From NCBI GenBank assembly GCA_021152555.1, contig JAGKVE010000009.1, positions 1-53,557 on the forward strand: a stretch of DNA of 53,557 nt, read 5' to 3'. Positions 32,755 through 42,265 of the stretch are shown piece after piece. How positions within the stretch are numbered: the stretch's first letter is position 1; each line of letters opens with the position of its first letter. The notes under the pieces were generated by a model, which saw only the letters and a program-made list of their open reading frames with translations, made no database searches and was not told the origin of the DNA. A program made the translations under genes and the position numbers. This stretch comes from Bacteroidia bacterium. Its GTDB lineage: Bacteria; Bacteroidota; Bacteroidia; Bacteroidales; Paludibacteraceae.

Positions 32755-32809
32755 CGACAACGAGTCGATAACGAGACGATAACGAGACGATAACGAGACG
32801 ATAACGAAT
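32755..32809. repeat. 11-base periodic array B
   Basis: Five units at 32755, 32766, 32777, 32788 and 32799: CGACAACGAGT, then three identical CGATAACGAGA, then CGATAACGAAT. It lies between the two UDP-sugar dehydrogenase genes and ends 6 bases before the second start codon. Confidence 0.9.
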
Positions 32810-32815
32810 AAGGAT

Positions 32816-34054
32816 ATGAACATAGCAGTAGCAGGAACAGGATATGTAGGTTTGAGTATTGCAACCCTACTCGCCCAGCACAATGAGGTAACAGCTGTGG
32901 ACATCATCCCCGAAAAAGTGGAGATGATTAATCGCCGTCAATCGCCTATTCAAGACGAATACATCGAGAAATACCTTGCAGAGAAAGAGCTCAACCTCAC
33001 AGCAACCATTGATGCTGAAGCAGCCTATAAGGCTGCCGAATATGTCGTTATAGCCGCACCGACAAACTATGACAGCCAGCGCAATTATTTCGACACAAGT
33101 GCTGTAGAGAGTGTTATTGAGACTGTACTTCATGTCAATCCCAACGCCATCATGGTCATCAAATCGACCATTCCTGTCGGCTACACGGAATCAGTGCGCC
33201 GTAAATACAGCTGTGACAATATCATTTTCTCGCCAGAATTCCTTCGTGAGTCCAAAGCGCTTTACGATAATCTCTATCCTTCGCGCATCATTGTCGGAAC
33301 GGTAATGGGTGACGAACGATTGGTCAAAGCGGCAGAGCGTTTTGCTTCTCTGCTCAAAGAGGGTGCCATCAAACAGGACATAGAGACGCGCATTATGGGA
33401 ATGACGGAAGCCGAAGCGGTCAAACTGTTCGCCAACACTTATCTGGCGCTCCGTGTCAGCTTTTTTAACGAGCTTGACACCTATGCTGAGATGAAGGGAT
33501 TGGATACGCAATCTATTATAGAAGGTGTATGCCTCGACCCACGTATCGGCACGCATTACAACAACCCCTCTTTCGGTTACGGCGGTTACTGCTTACCGAA
33601 GGACACCAAGCAACTTCTGGCTAATTATCAGGACGTGCCGGAGAATCTCATCGAGGCGATTGTGGAATCTAACCGCACGCGTAAGGATTTCATAGCCGAC
33701 CGTGTATTGGCGAAAGCCGGTTATTATGACTACACGCATAAAGGTAGTTTTGATGCAGCACAGGAAAAACAATGCATCATTGGCGTATACCGCTTGACAA
33801 TGAAATCCAACAGCGATAATTTCCGTCAGTCGTCTATTCAAGGCATCATGAAACGCGTCAAAGCCAAAGGCGCACAAGTAATTATTTATGAACCTACTTT
33901 GGAGAATGGCACGACCTTCTTCGGCAGCCTTGTTGTAAATGACCTTGCGGAATTCAAACGCCGCAGCCATGCCATCATTGCCAACCGCTACGACTCCGTC
34001 CTTGATGATATAAAAGACAAAGTATATACAAGAGATATTTTTAGGAGGGATTAA
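32816..34054 (+). CDS. ugd: UDP-glucose 6-dehydrogenase-type nucleotide sugar dehydrogenase
   Basis: A 412-residue full-length enzyme that would oxidise a UDP-hexose to the uronic acid. The NAD site is VAGTGYVGLSIATLLA (4-19), the middle has IIFSPEFLRES and the catalytic cysteine stretch is GYGGYCLPKDTKQL, and the C-terminal UDP-binding domain contains YRLTMKSNSDNFRQSS. UDP-glucuronate is the likely product, though UDP-GlcNAc or GalNAc oxidation is possible. The uronic acid would supply the carboxylate used by the ATP-grasp genes downstream. It starts 6 bases after repeat array B. Confidence 0.9.
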   Translation: MNIAVAGTGYVGLSIATLLAQHNEVTAVDIIPEKVEMINRRQSPIQDEYIEKYLAEKELNLTATIDAEAAYKAAEYVVIAAPTNYDSQRNYFDTSAVESVIETVLHVNPNAIMVIKSTIPVGYTESVRRKYSCDNIIFSPEFLRESKALYDNLYPSRIIVGTVMGDERLVKAAERFASLLKEGAIKQDIETRIMGMTEAEAVKLFANTYLALRVSFFNELDTYAEMKGLDTQSIIEGVCLDPRIGTHYNNPSFGYGGYCLPKDTKQLLANYQDVPENLIEAIVESNRTRKDFIADRVLAKAGYYDYTHKGSFDAAQEKQCIIGVYRLTMKSNSDNFRQSSIQGIMKRVKAKGAQVIIYEPTLENGTTFFGSLVVNDLAEFKRRSHAIIANRYDSVLDDIKDKVYTRDIFRRD

Positions 34055-34103
34055 ACTAACCTATAATTTGGGGAAACATAAAGGTTATAAAGTACATAAC
34101 GAA

Positions 34104-35393
34104 ATGAAAGTTCTAAAATTTGGAGGCACAAGCGTAGGTTCTGCAGGCAGAATGAAACATGTAGCAGAATTGATAGCGGATGGAGAGGCAAAAATTGTTG
34201 TTCTATCTGCCATGTCTGGTACCACCAACAAACTGTTGCAGATATCTGAATATATCCGTTTAGGTAACCACACAGGCGCAAGTGATATATTGCGGGAATT
34301 AAAGTTCAAATACCGGAACGAATGTAATGATTTAAAGATTGATTACGCCACAATTAAACCCTTTTTCGCCGAACTCCAGAAAATGTGTTTAAGTGCCTAC
34401 ACAACGCAAATAGAGAAGAATATTGTTAGTTATGGAGAACTGATTTCCACTACGATGATGGCAACATATATGGTTCAACAAGGACATGATGCTATACTCA
34501 TGCCTGCGTTGAACTATATGCGGCTGAACAGCCATGGCGAGCCTGACTTTAATGAGACGGAGCGCCTGTTGCGTAATCAGTTGGAGGAACTAGGTTCACA
34601 TCGTTATATCATTACACAAGGTTTTATTTGTCGCAATCCAGAGGGAGAGATAGATAATCTGCATCGAGGAGGTAGCGACTATACGGCATCTATTATTGGA
34701 GCATTAATTGATGCACAAGAGATACAAATATGGACGGATATTGATGGTATGCATAACAATGATCCGCGATATGTAGAAGGAACCAAGCCTGTTCATAATC
34801 TTAGTTTTGACGAAGCTGCGGAGTTAGCATATTTTGGAGCTAAGATTTTGCATCCGACATGCATTTTGCCGGCAAAAATACACAATATTCCTGTTCGGTT
34901 GCTCAACACGATGATGCCAGAGGCGCAAGGAACATATATTGATGATCATATTTTGCATGGCACAATCAAAGCTGTTGCTGCAAAAGATGGAATATTTGTT
35001 ATTCGAATCCAATCAGATAGGATGCTGATGGCATATGGTTTTTTAAGCCGCGTATTTGAAATCTTTGAAAAATACTGCACGCCTATCGACCTTATCACTA
35101 CATCTGAGGTTGCTGTATCAATGTCAATTGATAATAACAGTCAATTGAAATCTATCATATCAGAATTAAAAACACTGGGTACGGTATCTGTCGAAAGTAA
35201 TATGTCGATAATATCAGTGGTTGGTGATTTGACTCCAAATAATTCTGGAGTAGAAGCCACTATTCTTTCTGCGCTCAAGGACATTCCTGTTCGTATGATC
35301 AGTTATGGAGGATCGGAACACAACATCTCACTTCTTGTCTCTTCTGAGCACAAGATTCCTGCATTAAAAGCACTGAATAAAAGCCTTTTTTGA
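34104..35393 (+). CDS. lysC: Aspartate kinase
   Basis: A 429-residue monofunctional aspartokinase, first step of the lysine/threonine/methionine pathway. The N terminus MKVLKFGGTSVGS (1-13) is the ATP-binding start; a later GGSDYTASIIGA holds substrate contacts and there are two ACT-type segments (VAVSMSIDNNSQ and EHNISLLVSS). The ATG at 34104 is chosen as it gives the family N terminus. No lysine riboswitch is visible in the 49 bases upstream. It lies 16 bases before lysA, within the polysaccharide locus, which suggests dedicated lysine or diaminopimelate supply, although paired lysC-lysA is also a normal housekeeping arrangement. Confidence 0.93.
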   Translation: MKVLKFGGTSVGSAGRMKHVAELIADGEAKIVVLSAMSGTTNKLLQISEYIRLGNHTGASDILRELKFKYRNECNDLKIDYATIKPFFAELQKMCLSAYTTQIEKNIVSYGELISTTMMATYMVQQGHDAILMPALNYMRLNSHGEPDFNETERLLRNQLEELGSHRYIITQGFICRNPEGEIDNLHRGGSDYTASIIGALIDAQEIQIWTDIDGMHNNDPRYVEGTKPVHNLSFDEAAELAYFGAKILHPTCILPAKIHNIPVRLLNTMMPEAQGTYIDDHILHGTIKAVAAKDGIFVIRIQSDRMLMAYGFLSRVFEIFEKYCTPIDLITTSEVAVSMSIDNNSQLKSIISELKTLGTVSVESNMSIISVVGDLTPNNSGVEATILSALKDIPVRMISYGGSEHNISLLVSSEHKIPALKALNKSLF

Positions 35394-35409
35394 TAAAACA
35401 GAAACTGTT

Positions 35410-36609
35410 ATGATGGTAGGTACATTCCCCATAGAGCAATTAAATCGATTTGATACTCCGTATTATTATTATGATATGGATATCTTGCGCGAAACGCTGC
35501 GTATATTGCGTAGCGAATCCGCATTTGACCGGTGGCATGTGCACTATGCCGTCAAAGCGTGCGCTACTGACGCTCTCATACAAACTATAGCGGCTAACGG
35601 GTTGGGAGCGGATTGCGTAAGTGGAGGAGAGATTCGTGCTGCCATTGCAGCCGGTTTCCCTGCGGATAAGATTGTTTTTGCAGGCGTTGCGAAAACTGAT
35701 AGAGAGATAGAATATGCATTAGAACAAGACATCATGTGTTTTAATGTAGAATCCACGGAAGAACTGACTGTTATCAGCCAGATAGCGAAAAAAATGAATA
35801 AACGCGCTCGAGTTTGTTTGCGAGTCAACCCGAATGTAGATGCACATACACATGAAAAAATAACAACTGGACTAGAGGAAAACAAATTTGGAATCCCGAT
35901 GCAATTCTTGCAAGAGGCTGTAAAACAATGCTATCTGCTTCCTGCTGTTGATTTCCTCGGGCTCCATTTTCATATCGGCTCACAAATCACGGATATGGAG
36001 CCTTTTAGACAATTGTGCTCCCGCATAAATGAGTTAATCGTGGGAATTGAACAATTGGCATGTATGGATGAAAACGGCGAAGAACAATTAGCGAAGGTGA
36101 CACATATCAATGTAGGAGGCGGGTTAGGCATTTTATACGAGCATCCGAACCATTTCCCCATTCCAGACTTCAAATCCTATTTTGCGGTCTGGAGCAATGG
36201 CATCTCACTCCGTCCGGACCAACACCTGCATTTTGAATTAGGCCGGTCTATTGTAGCACAATGCGGTAACTTGATTACACGCGTCCTATATGTAAAACAT
36301 GGCATTAACAAACAGTTTGCAATTGTAGATGCTGGCATGACAGACTTAATACGCCCTGCGTTATATGGTTCATTCCATCGCGTAGAAAATCTATCCCGTC
36401 CCGACAACCGGGAGCAGTTGTATGACATTGTGGGGCCGATATGCGAATCCAGTGACGTCTTTGCCAAAGAGTATAAGATTGCAGCGGTACAAAGGGGAGA
36501 TATTTTAGCAATGCGGAGTGCCGGTGCTTACGGTGAAGTGATGGCCTCACAATATAATCTCCGCCGCCTCCCGGGACATGTAATATCTGATGATTTGAAT
36601 AAGAAATGA
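35410..36609 (+). CDS. lysA: Diaminopimelate decarboxylase
   Basis: A 399-residue fold-type III PLP enzyme converting meso-diaminopimelate to L-lysine. The PLP lysine is in HYAVKACAT (Lys49), the phosphate-binding part is HINVGGGLGI, FHIGSQITD lies in the barrel, and the C-terminal cysteine motif is GPICESSDVFA with a later RSAGAYGEVM. These fit LysA better than ornithine or carboxynorspermidine decarboxylases, which differ around the substrate helix. It overlaps the flippase gene by ATGA, so it is bound to the polysaccharide operon. Two adjacent ATG codons begin the gene. Confidence 0.9.
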   Translation: MMVGTFPIEQLNRFDTPYYYYDMDILRETLRILRSESAFDRWHVHYAVKACATDALIQTIAANGLGADCVSGGEIRAAIAAGFPADKIVFAGVAKTDREIEYALEQDIMCFNVESTEELTVISQIAKKMNKRARVCLRVNPNVDAHTHEKITTGLEENKFGIPMQFLQEAVKQCYLLPAVDFLGLHFHIGSQITDMEPFRQLCSRINELIVGIEQLACMDENGEEQLAKVTHINVGGGLGILYEHPNHFPIPDFKSYFAVWSNGISLRPDQHLHFELGRSIVAQCGNLITRVLYVKHGINKQFAIVDAGMTDLIRPALYGSFHRVENLSRPDNREQLYDIVGPICESSDVFAKEYKIAAVQRGDILAMRSAGAYGEVMASQYNLRRLPGHVISDDLNKK

Positions 36610-38126
36610 CATCATCGCAACGAATCATAGTAAACACAGTGGCCCAGTACACACGTACGATTATCAACGTGTGCTTGTCACTCTACTCCACCCGCTTAAT
36701 TTTAGCGGCTCTTGGGCAGACTGATTTCGGCATTTATAGTGTAGTCGCGGGTGTAATTACCATGCTTTCTTTCGTTACCAACGCATTAGCCAGTGTTCCG
36801 CAACGTTTTCTGTCCATCTATCACGGGGCCAAGCAGAATGAGAAGTTAGCCACCACGTATGCCAACTGCATGATTCTGCATACCGGTATCGGTCTCGGAT
36901 TTTTGCTTCTGTTAGCTGCTCTGTGCTATCCTGTTACGTATCATTTTCTGAACATAGAACCAGATAGGTTGAGTGCCGGTGTTTGGGTGTATTTCTCGGC
37001 CAGTATCGTGTTGTTGCTCACGTTTATCACAGTGCCAATTCGTGCCTTGTTTATTGCCCGTGAAAACATTGTCTATACATCTGTTGTTGAGGTGTGTGAC
37101 GGAGTCTTAAAATTACTGATTGCGATTGGACTGACCGTAGCTATGTGTGACCGTTTGAAATTGTACTCGGTCTTATTGATCACCATCTCATTGTTCAATT
37201 TAGCGGCCTATGCCATCTATGCACATCGTCATTATGAAGAATATCATTTCCCGCGTTGGGTGGAGTTTGATTTTCAATTTATCAAACAGATTTTCCGTTT
37301 TGCAGCATGGAATATCTATGCAGCGGGATGTATTCTTGTCCGCGCACAAGGTCTTGCCGTTATTTTCAATCGCTTCTTTGGTCTTATTGTCAACGCAGCG
37401 TATGGTATAGCCCAACAGGTGACCGGAGCAACCAGTTTCCTTGCCTACTCTATTCTTAACGCGATGTCTCCTCAGATCATCAAGGCTGAAGGAGCCAATG
37501 ATCGCGAGCGGGAATTCCGTTTGTCGGCTTATGCAAGCAAATACGCCGTATTGTTGCATGCCATTCTGCTCATACCTATCGTATTCGAATTACCGGCTAT
37601 CTTGCAATTATGGTTAGGTACGATTCCCGAATACAGTGTTATGTTCTGTGCCTTTATGTTAATTGCTTCCCTTATCGATCAATTAACGATTGGTTTAACT
37701 GCTGCTAATCAAGCTGTAGGGAAATTGCGTTTATGGAACCTGACGGTTAACTCCGCTAAACTTTTGGCCTTGCCGGCAGGTTGGTTGTGTCTGCATCTGG
37801 GTATGTCGATAGAAAGTGTCTTGTGGGCCTTTTTAGCTAGCGAACTCGTATCTTCACTATGCAGAATTCCGGTTATGAAACGGGTGGCTCAGATGGAAAT
37901 GTGGCGTTTTGTAAAAACAGCTATCCTTCCTCTTATTCTGCCTATCATCGCAGATATTGCCACGTGCTACGCGCTGACACGCTATGTAAATATCGGGGAC
38001 AATTCCTTTCGGTTCTTTGTGACTGGCATCGTTTCGGTTGTCGTTACGGGTATTGTAATAATCACATTTGCTACCAACAAATCGGAGCGCCAAACATTAA
38101 TGGAAATGATAAAAAAACACAAATAA
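36606..38126 (+). CDS. Wzx-type oligosaccharide flippase
   Basis: A 506-residue polytopic membrane protein of the MOP/MATE polysaccharide transporter superfamily, with 12-14 hydrophobic segments. The N terminus RIIVNTVAQYTRTIINVCL and LAALGQTDFGIYSVVAG are typical of Wzx proteins. It would flip the lipid-linked repeat unit across the inner membrane. Together with a Wzy-like polymerase and a PglC/WcaJ-like starter enzyme downstream, this marks a Wzx/Wzy-dependent pathway. It is translationally coupled to lysA. Confidence 0.9.
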   Translation: MTSSQRIIVNTVAQYTRTIINVCLSLYSTRLILAALGQTDFGIYSVVAGVITMLSFVTNALASVPQRFLSIYHGAKQNEKLATTYANCMILHTGIGLGFLLLLAALCYPVTYHFLNIEPDRLSAGVWVYFSASIVLLLTFITVPIRALFIARENIVYTSVVEVCDGVLKLLIAIGLTVAMCDRLKLYSVLLITISLFNLAAYAIYAHRHYEEYHFPRWVEFDFQFIKQIFRFAAWNIYAAGCILVRAQGLAVIFNRFFGLIVNAAYGIAQQVTGATSFLAYSILNAMSPQIIKAEGANDREREFRLSAYASKYAVLLHAILLIPIVFELPAILQLWLGTIPEYSVMFCAFMLIASLIDQLTIGLTAANQAVGKLRLWNLTVNSAKLLALPAGWLCLHLGMSIESVLWAFLASELVSSLCRIPVMKRVAQMEMWRFVKTAILPLILPIIADIATCYALTRYVNIGDNSFRFFVTGIVSVVVTGIVIITFATNKSERQTLMEMIKKHK

Positions 38127-38127
38127 A

Positions 38128-39231
38128 ATGATTCGCTCTTTATTTCATAAGTTTCTCATTTATCGCCGTTCAGTAATCTACAAAAACGGTTTGAAGCAAC
38201 GTCTGTCCACCATGCCGAAAGCTTCATTGACACGAGAAGAGATCAAAGCCATCAAGCGACAATACGATCCGCTGCATTTGGCATATGATCTTCAGTGGTT
38301 TAAGTACTATAAATTCTATCGTGGAGTCGCGGATCCTTACTTCGTGCCACGCGATATATGGAAGACTTTTGAATTAAGTCTTAACCCAAAGGAATACCGT
38401 TTTATCCAATGCAAGTCCATGTTACATCATTTTATTGATAAAAAGTATCTGCCTGAAACGATTATCAATAAATTCCATGGTTTTATATATGACGCCAACG
38501 ATTGTATTCTGACAGGGCAAGAAGCTGCAGAATTGCTAGAACAACATGAACAGTTTGTGTACAAACCGACCGATCATACCGGTGGAGGAAGAGGTGTCAA
38601 ACTGGTTGAGTGGAAACAAATTGAGGATAAAGAGCAATACATAAAAGAGATATTGAAATCGGATAATTTTATTTGTCAGGCGCTCATCCGCCCCAGCAAG
38701 CGCATTTCCCGTTTTAACAATGGTGACAAGACGGTTAATACAGTTCGTTGTTTTACCTTATATATGGAAGGAAAGGTATCCGTCATTAGCGGTTTCATGC
38801 GCATGGGAGGAGGCGAGACGTTCAATGATAATGCTTCATGCAAGGACAAAGCGAATCTGAATCCCAAAACGGCCAATTGTTATGTAGGTATTCATCCAGC
38901 TGATGGCAGTCTGAATGAATTTGCATTGTATGCTGTTGATTTATTTACAAAATATTACTATTCGCCTTCCGGTTTACTGCTGAAAGACGAAAAATTGGAT
39001 TTTTGGGATGACATCACATCCGTAGCTATTTCTCAGCACAAAAAACTACCCATGTTAGGTTTTATTGCATGGGATTTCACTTTAGACGAAAACAATCAGC
39101 CTCGAATCATAGAGATCAATTTGGATTCGCAAGATGTAGATGATCATCATATTTTCAATGGTGCCATCTTCAAGGATTACTTACACAATATAATAGAATT
39201 CACTAAGCAAAACCCAGTAATATATGGATAA
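38128..39231 (+). CDS. Sugar-transfer-associated ATP-grasp ligase
   Basis: A 367-residue ATP-grasp protein. The ATP lysine and glycine-rich loop are in FVYKPTDHTGGGRGVKLVE, and the metal site is FIAWDFTLDENNQPRIIEIN, with ALIRPSKRISRFN in between. The overall pattern fits the 'sugar transfer associated' ATP-grasp family found in surface-glycan loci. ATP-grasp enzymes join a carboxylate (as acyl phosphate) to an amine, so it may amidate a uronic acid or an amino acid. It starts one base after the flippase stop and is followed directly by the carboxyethyl amino acid synthase. Confidence 0.82.
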   Translation: MIRSLFHKFLIYRRSVIYKNGLKQRLSTMPKASLTREEIKAIKRQYDPLHLAYDLQWFKYYKFYRGVADPYFVPRDIWKTFELSLNPKEYRFIQCKSMLHHFIDKKYLPETIINKFHGFIYDANDCILTGQEAAELLEQHEQFVYKPTDHTGGGRGVKLVEWKQIEDKEQYIKEILKSDNFICQALIRPSKRISRFNNGDKTVNTVRCFTLYMEGKVSVISGFMRMGGGETFNDNASCKDKANLNPKTANCYVGIHPADGSLNEFALYAVDLFTKYYYSPSGLLLKDEKLDFWDDITSVAISQHKKLPMLGFIAWDFTLDENNQPRIIEINLDSQDVDDHHIFNGAIFKDYLHNIIEFTKQNPVIYG

Positions 39232-39232
39232 C

Positions 39233-40189
39233 ATGAAAACAATCGGATTTCCGATAGGTCATAAAGAACACGAGTATCGCCGTGCACTTATTCCGGATCA
39301 CATCCAGCAGATTACTCATAAAGCAAATATCTATGTTGAGTCAGGCTACGGGGATGTATTAGGATACACAGATAAAGATTATACAGATGCAGGAGTCAAT
39401 ATTTGTTCGCGTGAGCAAGTTCTTTCGTGTGATATCATCTGTGACCCTAAGATTGGTGATGCAGAATATTTGTCCCTGCTGCATGGTCAGACTATTTTCG
39501 GATGGGTGCATGCAGTACAAAACAGAGATATTACCGACACTATCGTAGCAGGAAAGTTAACAGCATATGCATGGGAGGACATGTTTGAGGACGGACGTCA
39601 TTCTTTCTGGCGTAACAATGAAATAGCTGGAGAGGCTGCTGTAAGTCAAGCGTACTTATGTCACGGTGTATTCCCTTATGATACAAAAGTAGCTGTATTA
39701 GGACGCGGAAACACTGCTCGCGGAGCCATTAAGACGTTAAATTATATGGGGGCAGATGTTGTCGTTTACGACAAACACACTGAACAATTATTCCGCAAAG
39801 AATTAGGAAAGTATGATGTCATTGTCAATGCCATCCTTTGGGATACGCGTCGTCGAGACCATATTATCTATCGTGACGATTTAAAAAGGCTTAAAAAAGG
39901 CGCCATGATTATTGATATCAGTTGCGACAAGGCCGGAGCCATTGAAACCAGTGTTCCTACAACGATAGAAACACCAACATACATGGTCGATGGTATTCGG
40001 CATTATGTAGTAGACCACACTCCCTCTCTCTTTTTCAAAACAACTTCCTTTTTCTTGAGTGAAGTGGTTGCACCGTTATGCGATGAATTAATAGAAGATC
40101 GTATCAGTTCTGTATTGCAAAATGCAAAATGCATTGAGAACGGAGTCATCATCGATTCTCGAATCAGTGAATTTCAAAACCGACAATAA
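39233..40189 (+). CDS. N5-(carboxyethyl)ornithine synthase-like (opine) dehydrogenase
   Basis: A 318-residue enzyme of the alanine dehydrogenase/transhydrogenase fold. MKTIGFPIGHKEHEYRRALIP is the substrate-binding start, WEDMFEDGRHSFWRNNEIAGEAAV (in two parts) is the characteristic central block, and VAVLGRGNTARGAIKTL is the dinucleotide site. This matches N5-(1-carboxyethyl)ornithine synthase, which condenses pyruvate with the side-chain amine of ornithine (and lysine) using NADPH. The product would be an N-(1-carboxyethyl) amino acid. The ATG at 39233, just after the upstream stop, is preferred; an ATG at 39224 is possible. Two ATP-grasp genes flank it. Confidence 0.85.
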   Translation: MKTIGFPIGHKEHEYRRALIPDHIQQITHKANIYVESGYGDVLGYTDKDYTDAGVNICSREQVLSCDIICDPKIGDAEYLSLLHGQTIFGWVHAVQNRDITDTIVAGKLTAYAWEDMFEDGRHSFWRNNEIAGEAAVSQAYLCHGVFPYDTKVAVLGRGNTARGAIKTLNYMGADVVVYDKHTEQLFRKELGKYDVIVNAILWDTRRRDHIIYRDDLKRLKKGAMIIDISCDKAGAIETSVPTTIETPTYMVDGIRHYVVDHTPSLFFKTTSFFLSEVVAPLCDELIEDRISSVLQNAKCIENGVIIDSRISEFQNRQ

Positions 40190-40192
40190 AAT

Positions 40193-41086
40193 ATGTGGTT
40201 AAAAGAAGCCATATTTAATTTCTTGACGCGAATCTCACCGACGTTGAATACTCAAGTGTGGTTTCATCATAAGTTCGGCAAATGGCTGGATATGAACAAT
40301 CCGCAGACTTCCAATGAGAAAGTGCTGTGGTTAAAACTGCATACGTATTACAAGAATCCGCTTGTTACCCAATGCGCAGACAAGTATGCCGTGCGTGAGT
40401 ATGTTGAGAAATGCGGATGCGGAGAGATTCTTAATGAATTATATGGTTATTGGACAAATCCAGACGATATAGACTTTGATCAACTACCTGATAAGTTTGT
40501 ACTAAAAAACAACTATTTCTACCACATGAATCTGGTAGTTACCGACAAATCAAAGTTGGATATTCCCGCTACTCGCAAAGAGTTGAAAGAATGGCTGAAG
40601 AGTGACGGTCATCTTGAACGATCTGAGATGCAATATGCAGATATACCGAAGAAGATTATCGCCGAGAAATTCATTGAGACTACAGATGGGTTAGCCCCTG
40701 CAGACTACAAGATATACTGTTGCAATGGCAAACCGACTTATGTCATGGTTTGTATTGGACGTGAACAGAACGTAAAGCCTAAATTCTATTATTTTGACGC
40801 CAAAGGCAATCTGCAACGCGAATTGACACGTGATGGCTTGAATGCTCCTGATGATTTTCTCTATAACATTCCAGCCGGATGGGACAAGATGATAGGATAT
40901 GCAGAGAAACTTTCTGCACCATTCCCATTCGTTCGTGCCGATTTTTATATAGAAAAAGGAAAAGTGATTTTCGGAGAATTAACATTCACACCCGGTGCGG
41001 GATTAGACAATGAAAAGTTATATCAAGCAGATATGGCAATAGGAAAACAGATAATACTACCGAATGAAAAATCCCGCATTAGATAG
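40193..41086 (+). CDS. TupA-like ATP-grasp amidoligase
   Basis: A 297-residue member of the TupA-like ATP-grasp group, named for a gene of teichuronopeptide synthesis in alkaliphilic Bacillus. Signatures are NEKVLWLKLHTYYKNPLVTQ, CADKYAVREYV, FVLKNNYFYHMN and IAEKFIETTDGLAPADYKIY, followed by PFPFVRADFYIEKGKVIFGELTF for the metal site. TupA-type enzymes are thought to attach amino acids to uronic acid residues of surface polymers. With Ugd and the carboxyethyl amino acid synthase nearby, this is the main hint that the polymer is amidated with an amino acid. It overlaps the polymerase gene by 23 bases. Confidence 0.85.
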   Translation: MWLKEAIFNFLTRISPTLNTQVWFHHKFGKWLDMNNPQTSNEKVLWLKLHTYYKNPLVTQCADKYAVREYVEKCGCGEILNELYGYWTNPDDIDFDQLPDKFVLKNNYFYHMNLVVTDKSKLDIPATRKELKEWLKSDGHLERSEMQYADIPKKIIAEKFIETTDGLAPADYKIYCCNGKPTYVMVCIGREQNVKPKFYYFDAKGNLQRELTRDGLNAPDDFLYNIPAGWDKMIGYAEKLSAPFPFVRADFYIEKGKVIFGELTFTPGAGLDNEKLYQADMAIGKQIILPNEKSRIR

Positions 41087-42251
41087 AACTGTTTGCACAA
41101 TTATTTCTTTCATTATTTTTGTGTTGGTATTTAGGGCTTCTTTTTATTTGAATCAGGCGCCTTTCTTACATGACGTGTTATCTATTCTACGATTTATTAG
41201 TTGGGGATTGTTCCTCATGCTCTTTTTTCATTCTCCACAGAAGATTGATGGTTTGGGTTTTTGGCTGATAACTTATGCTGGATTAATAGGCTACAGCACT
41301 ATTGTACATTCATCTGATGCCCCATTTACTGTAGTATCCGTTGGATTTGACATACTCATGCTATGGGGAATATGCAAACTATTCCTCCCCACCTATGGTC
41401 AATTTATATTGCGCACACTCTCCGTCGCGATGAGTTTTTGTGTGTATCTCAATTTCATATTGTTATTCATATACCCTGAAGGAGTATGGATTACTCCTGG
41501 AGGAAACGGATATTTTTTATTAGGAGGCAATTATAATCAGATGGGACGAACAATCATTCCTGCCATAACCATTACCGGCTTCTATAGACTGAGGTATAAT
41601 CAAATGCATATTAATTTCCCTTTTTTGATTGTATGCTCCACGCTGACACTGCTTTATGTTGGATCTAAAACATCATTAGTCGGAATAGTATTGCTAATAG
41701 CTTTCTATTTCATTAAATCATACCGCGCTCGCAAATGGTTGCTCATATCTTTCATTATTGTATATGGATTATTTCAGTATTTGGCAGTATTCGCCCAACA
41801 AGATTTCTCTAAAAACGAATACGTTGTTTATTTTGTGGAAGGAGTTCTGAAAAAGGACCTTACTTTTACCAATCGCACAGAAGTATGGTTAAAAAGCATA
41901 ACACTTTTTGAAGAATCTCCAATTATTGGATATGGCTATCAAACTGATGAATGGTATACTTCACATATGGGCGTCACCACAGCTCACAATCTAATTCTCA
42001 ATCAACTGGTTAGCGGAGGTATTGTCGGATTGTCGTTGTTTGTAATACTGATTTTCATCTCAGTAAAACAACATCTTAAGAGTCCCTTTCCCGCATCGCA
42101 ATTTCTTTTCTTCGGACTATGCTCCTTCCTTTTCATGATGATTATGGAAGTATACCCGTTAACCTATATTATATTATTGTTAATACTCTTATATAACTCC
42201 GAGCAATTTGCTCCGGAACAAGAACCAACTATAGAAACACAAAACATATAG
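41064..42251 (+). CDS. Wzy/O-antigen ligase-type polymerase
   Basis: A 395-residue polytopic protein with about 10-12 membrane segments and a large periplasmic loop (residues about 255-310) containing NRTEVWLKSITLFEESPIIGYG and TAHNLILNQL. That block is the usual conserved part of the O-antigen ligase/polymerase (Wzy_C/WaaL) family. It probably polymerises the repeat unit on the periplasmic side. It starts inside the end of the TupA-like gene. Confidence 0.85.
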   Translation: MKNPALDRTVCTIISFIIFVLVFRASFYLNQAPFLHDVLSILRFISWGLFLMLFFHSPQKIDGLGFWLITYAGLIGYSTIVHSSDAPFTVVSVGFDILMLWGICKLFLPTYGQFILRTLSVAMSFCVYLNFILLFIYPEGVWITPGGNGYFLLGGNYNQMGRTIIPAITITGFYRLRYNQMHINFPFLIVCSTLTLLYVGSKTSLVGIVLLIAFYFIKSYRARKWLLISFIIVYGLFQYLAVFAQQDFSKNEYVVYFVEGVLKKDLTFTNRTEVWLKSITLFEESPIIGYGYQTDEWYTSHMGVTTAHNLILNQLVSGGIVGLSLFVILIFISVKQHLKSPFPASQFLFFGLCSFLFMMIMEVYPLTYIILLLILLYNSEQFAPEQEPTIETQNI

Positions 42252-42265
42252 CAAATACTACATAT

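Noticed and set aside
34055..34103. Lysine riboswitch before lysC
   Set aside because: The gap is only 49 bases, too short for the aptamer, and has no suitable stems.
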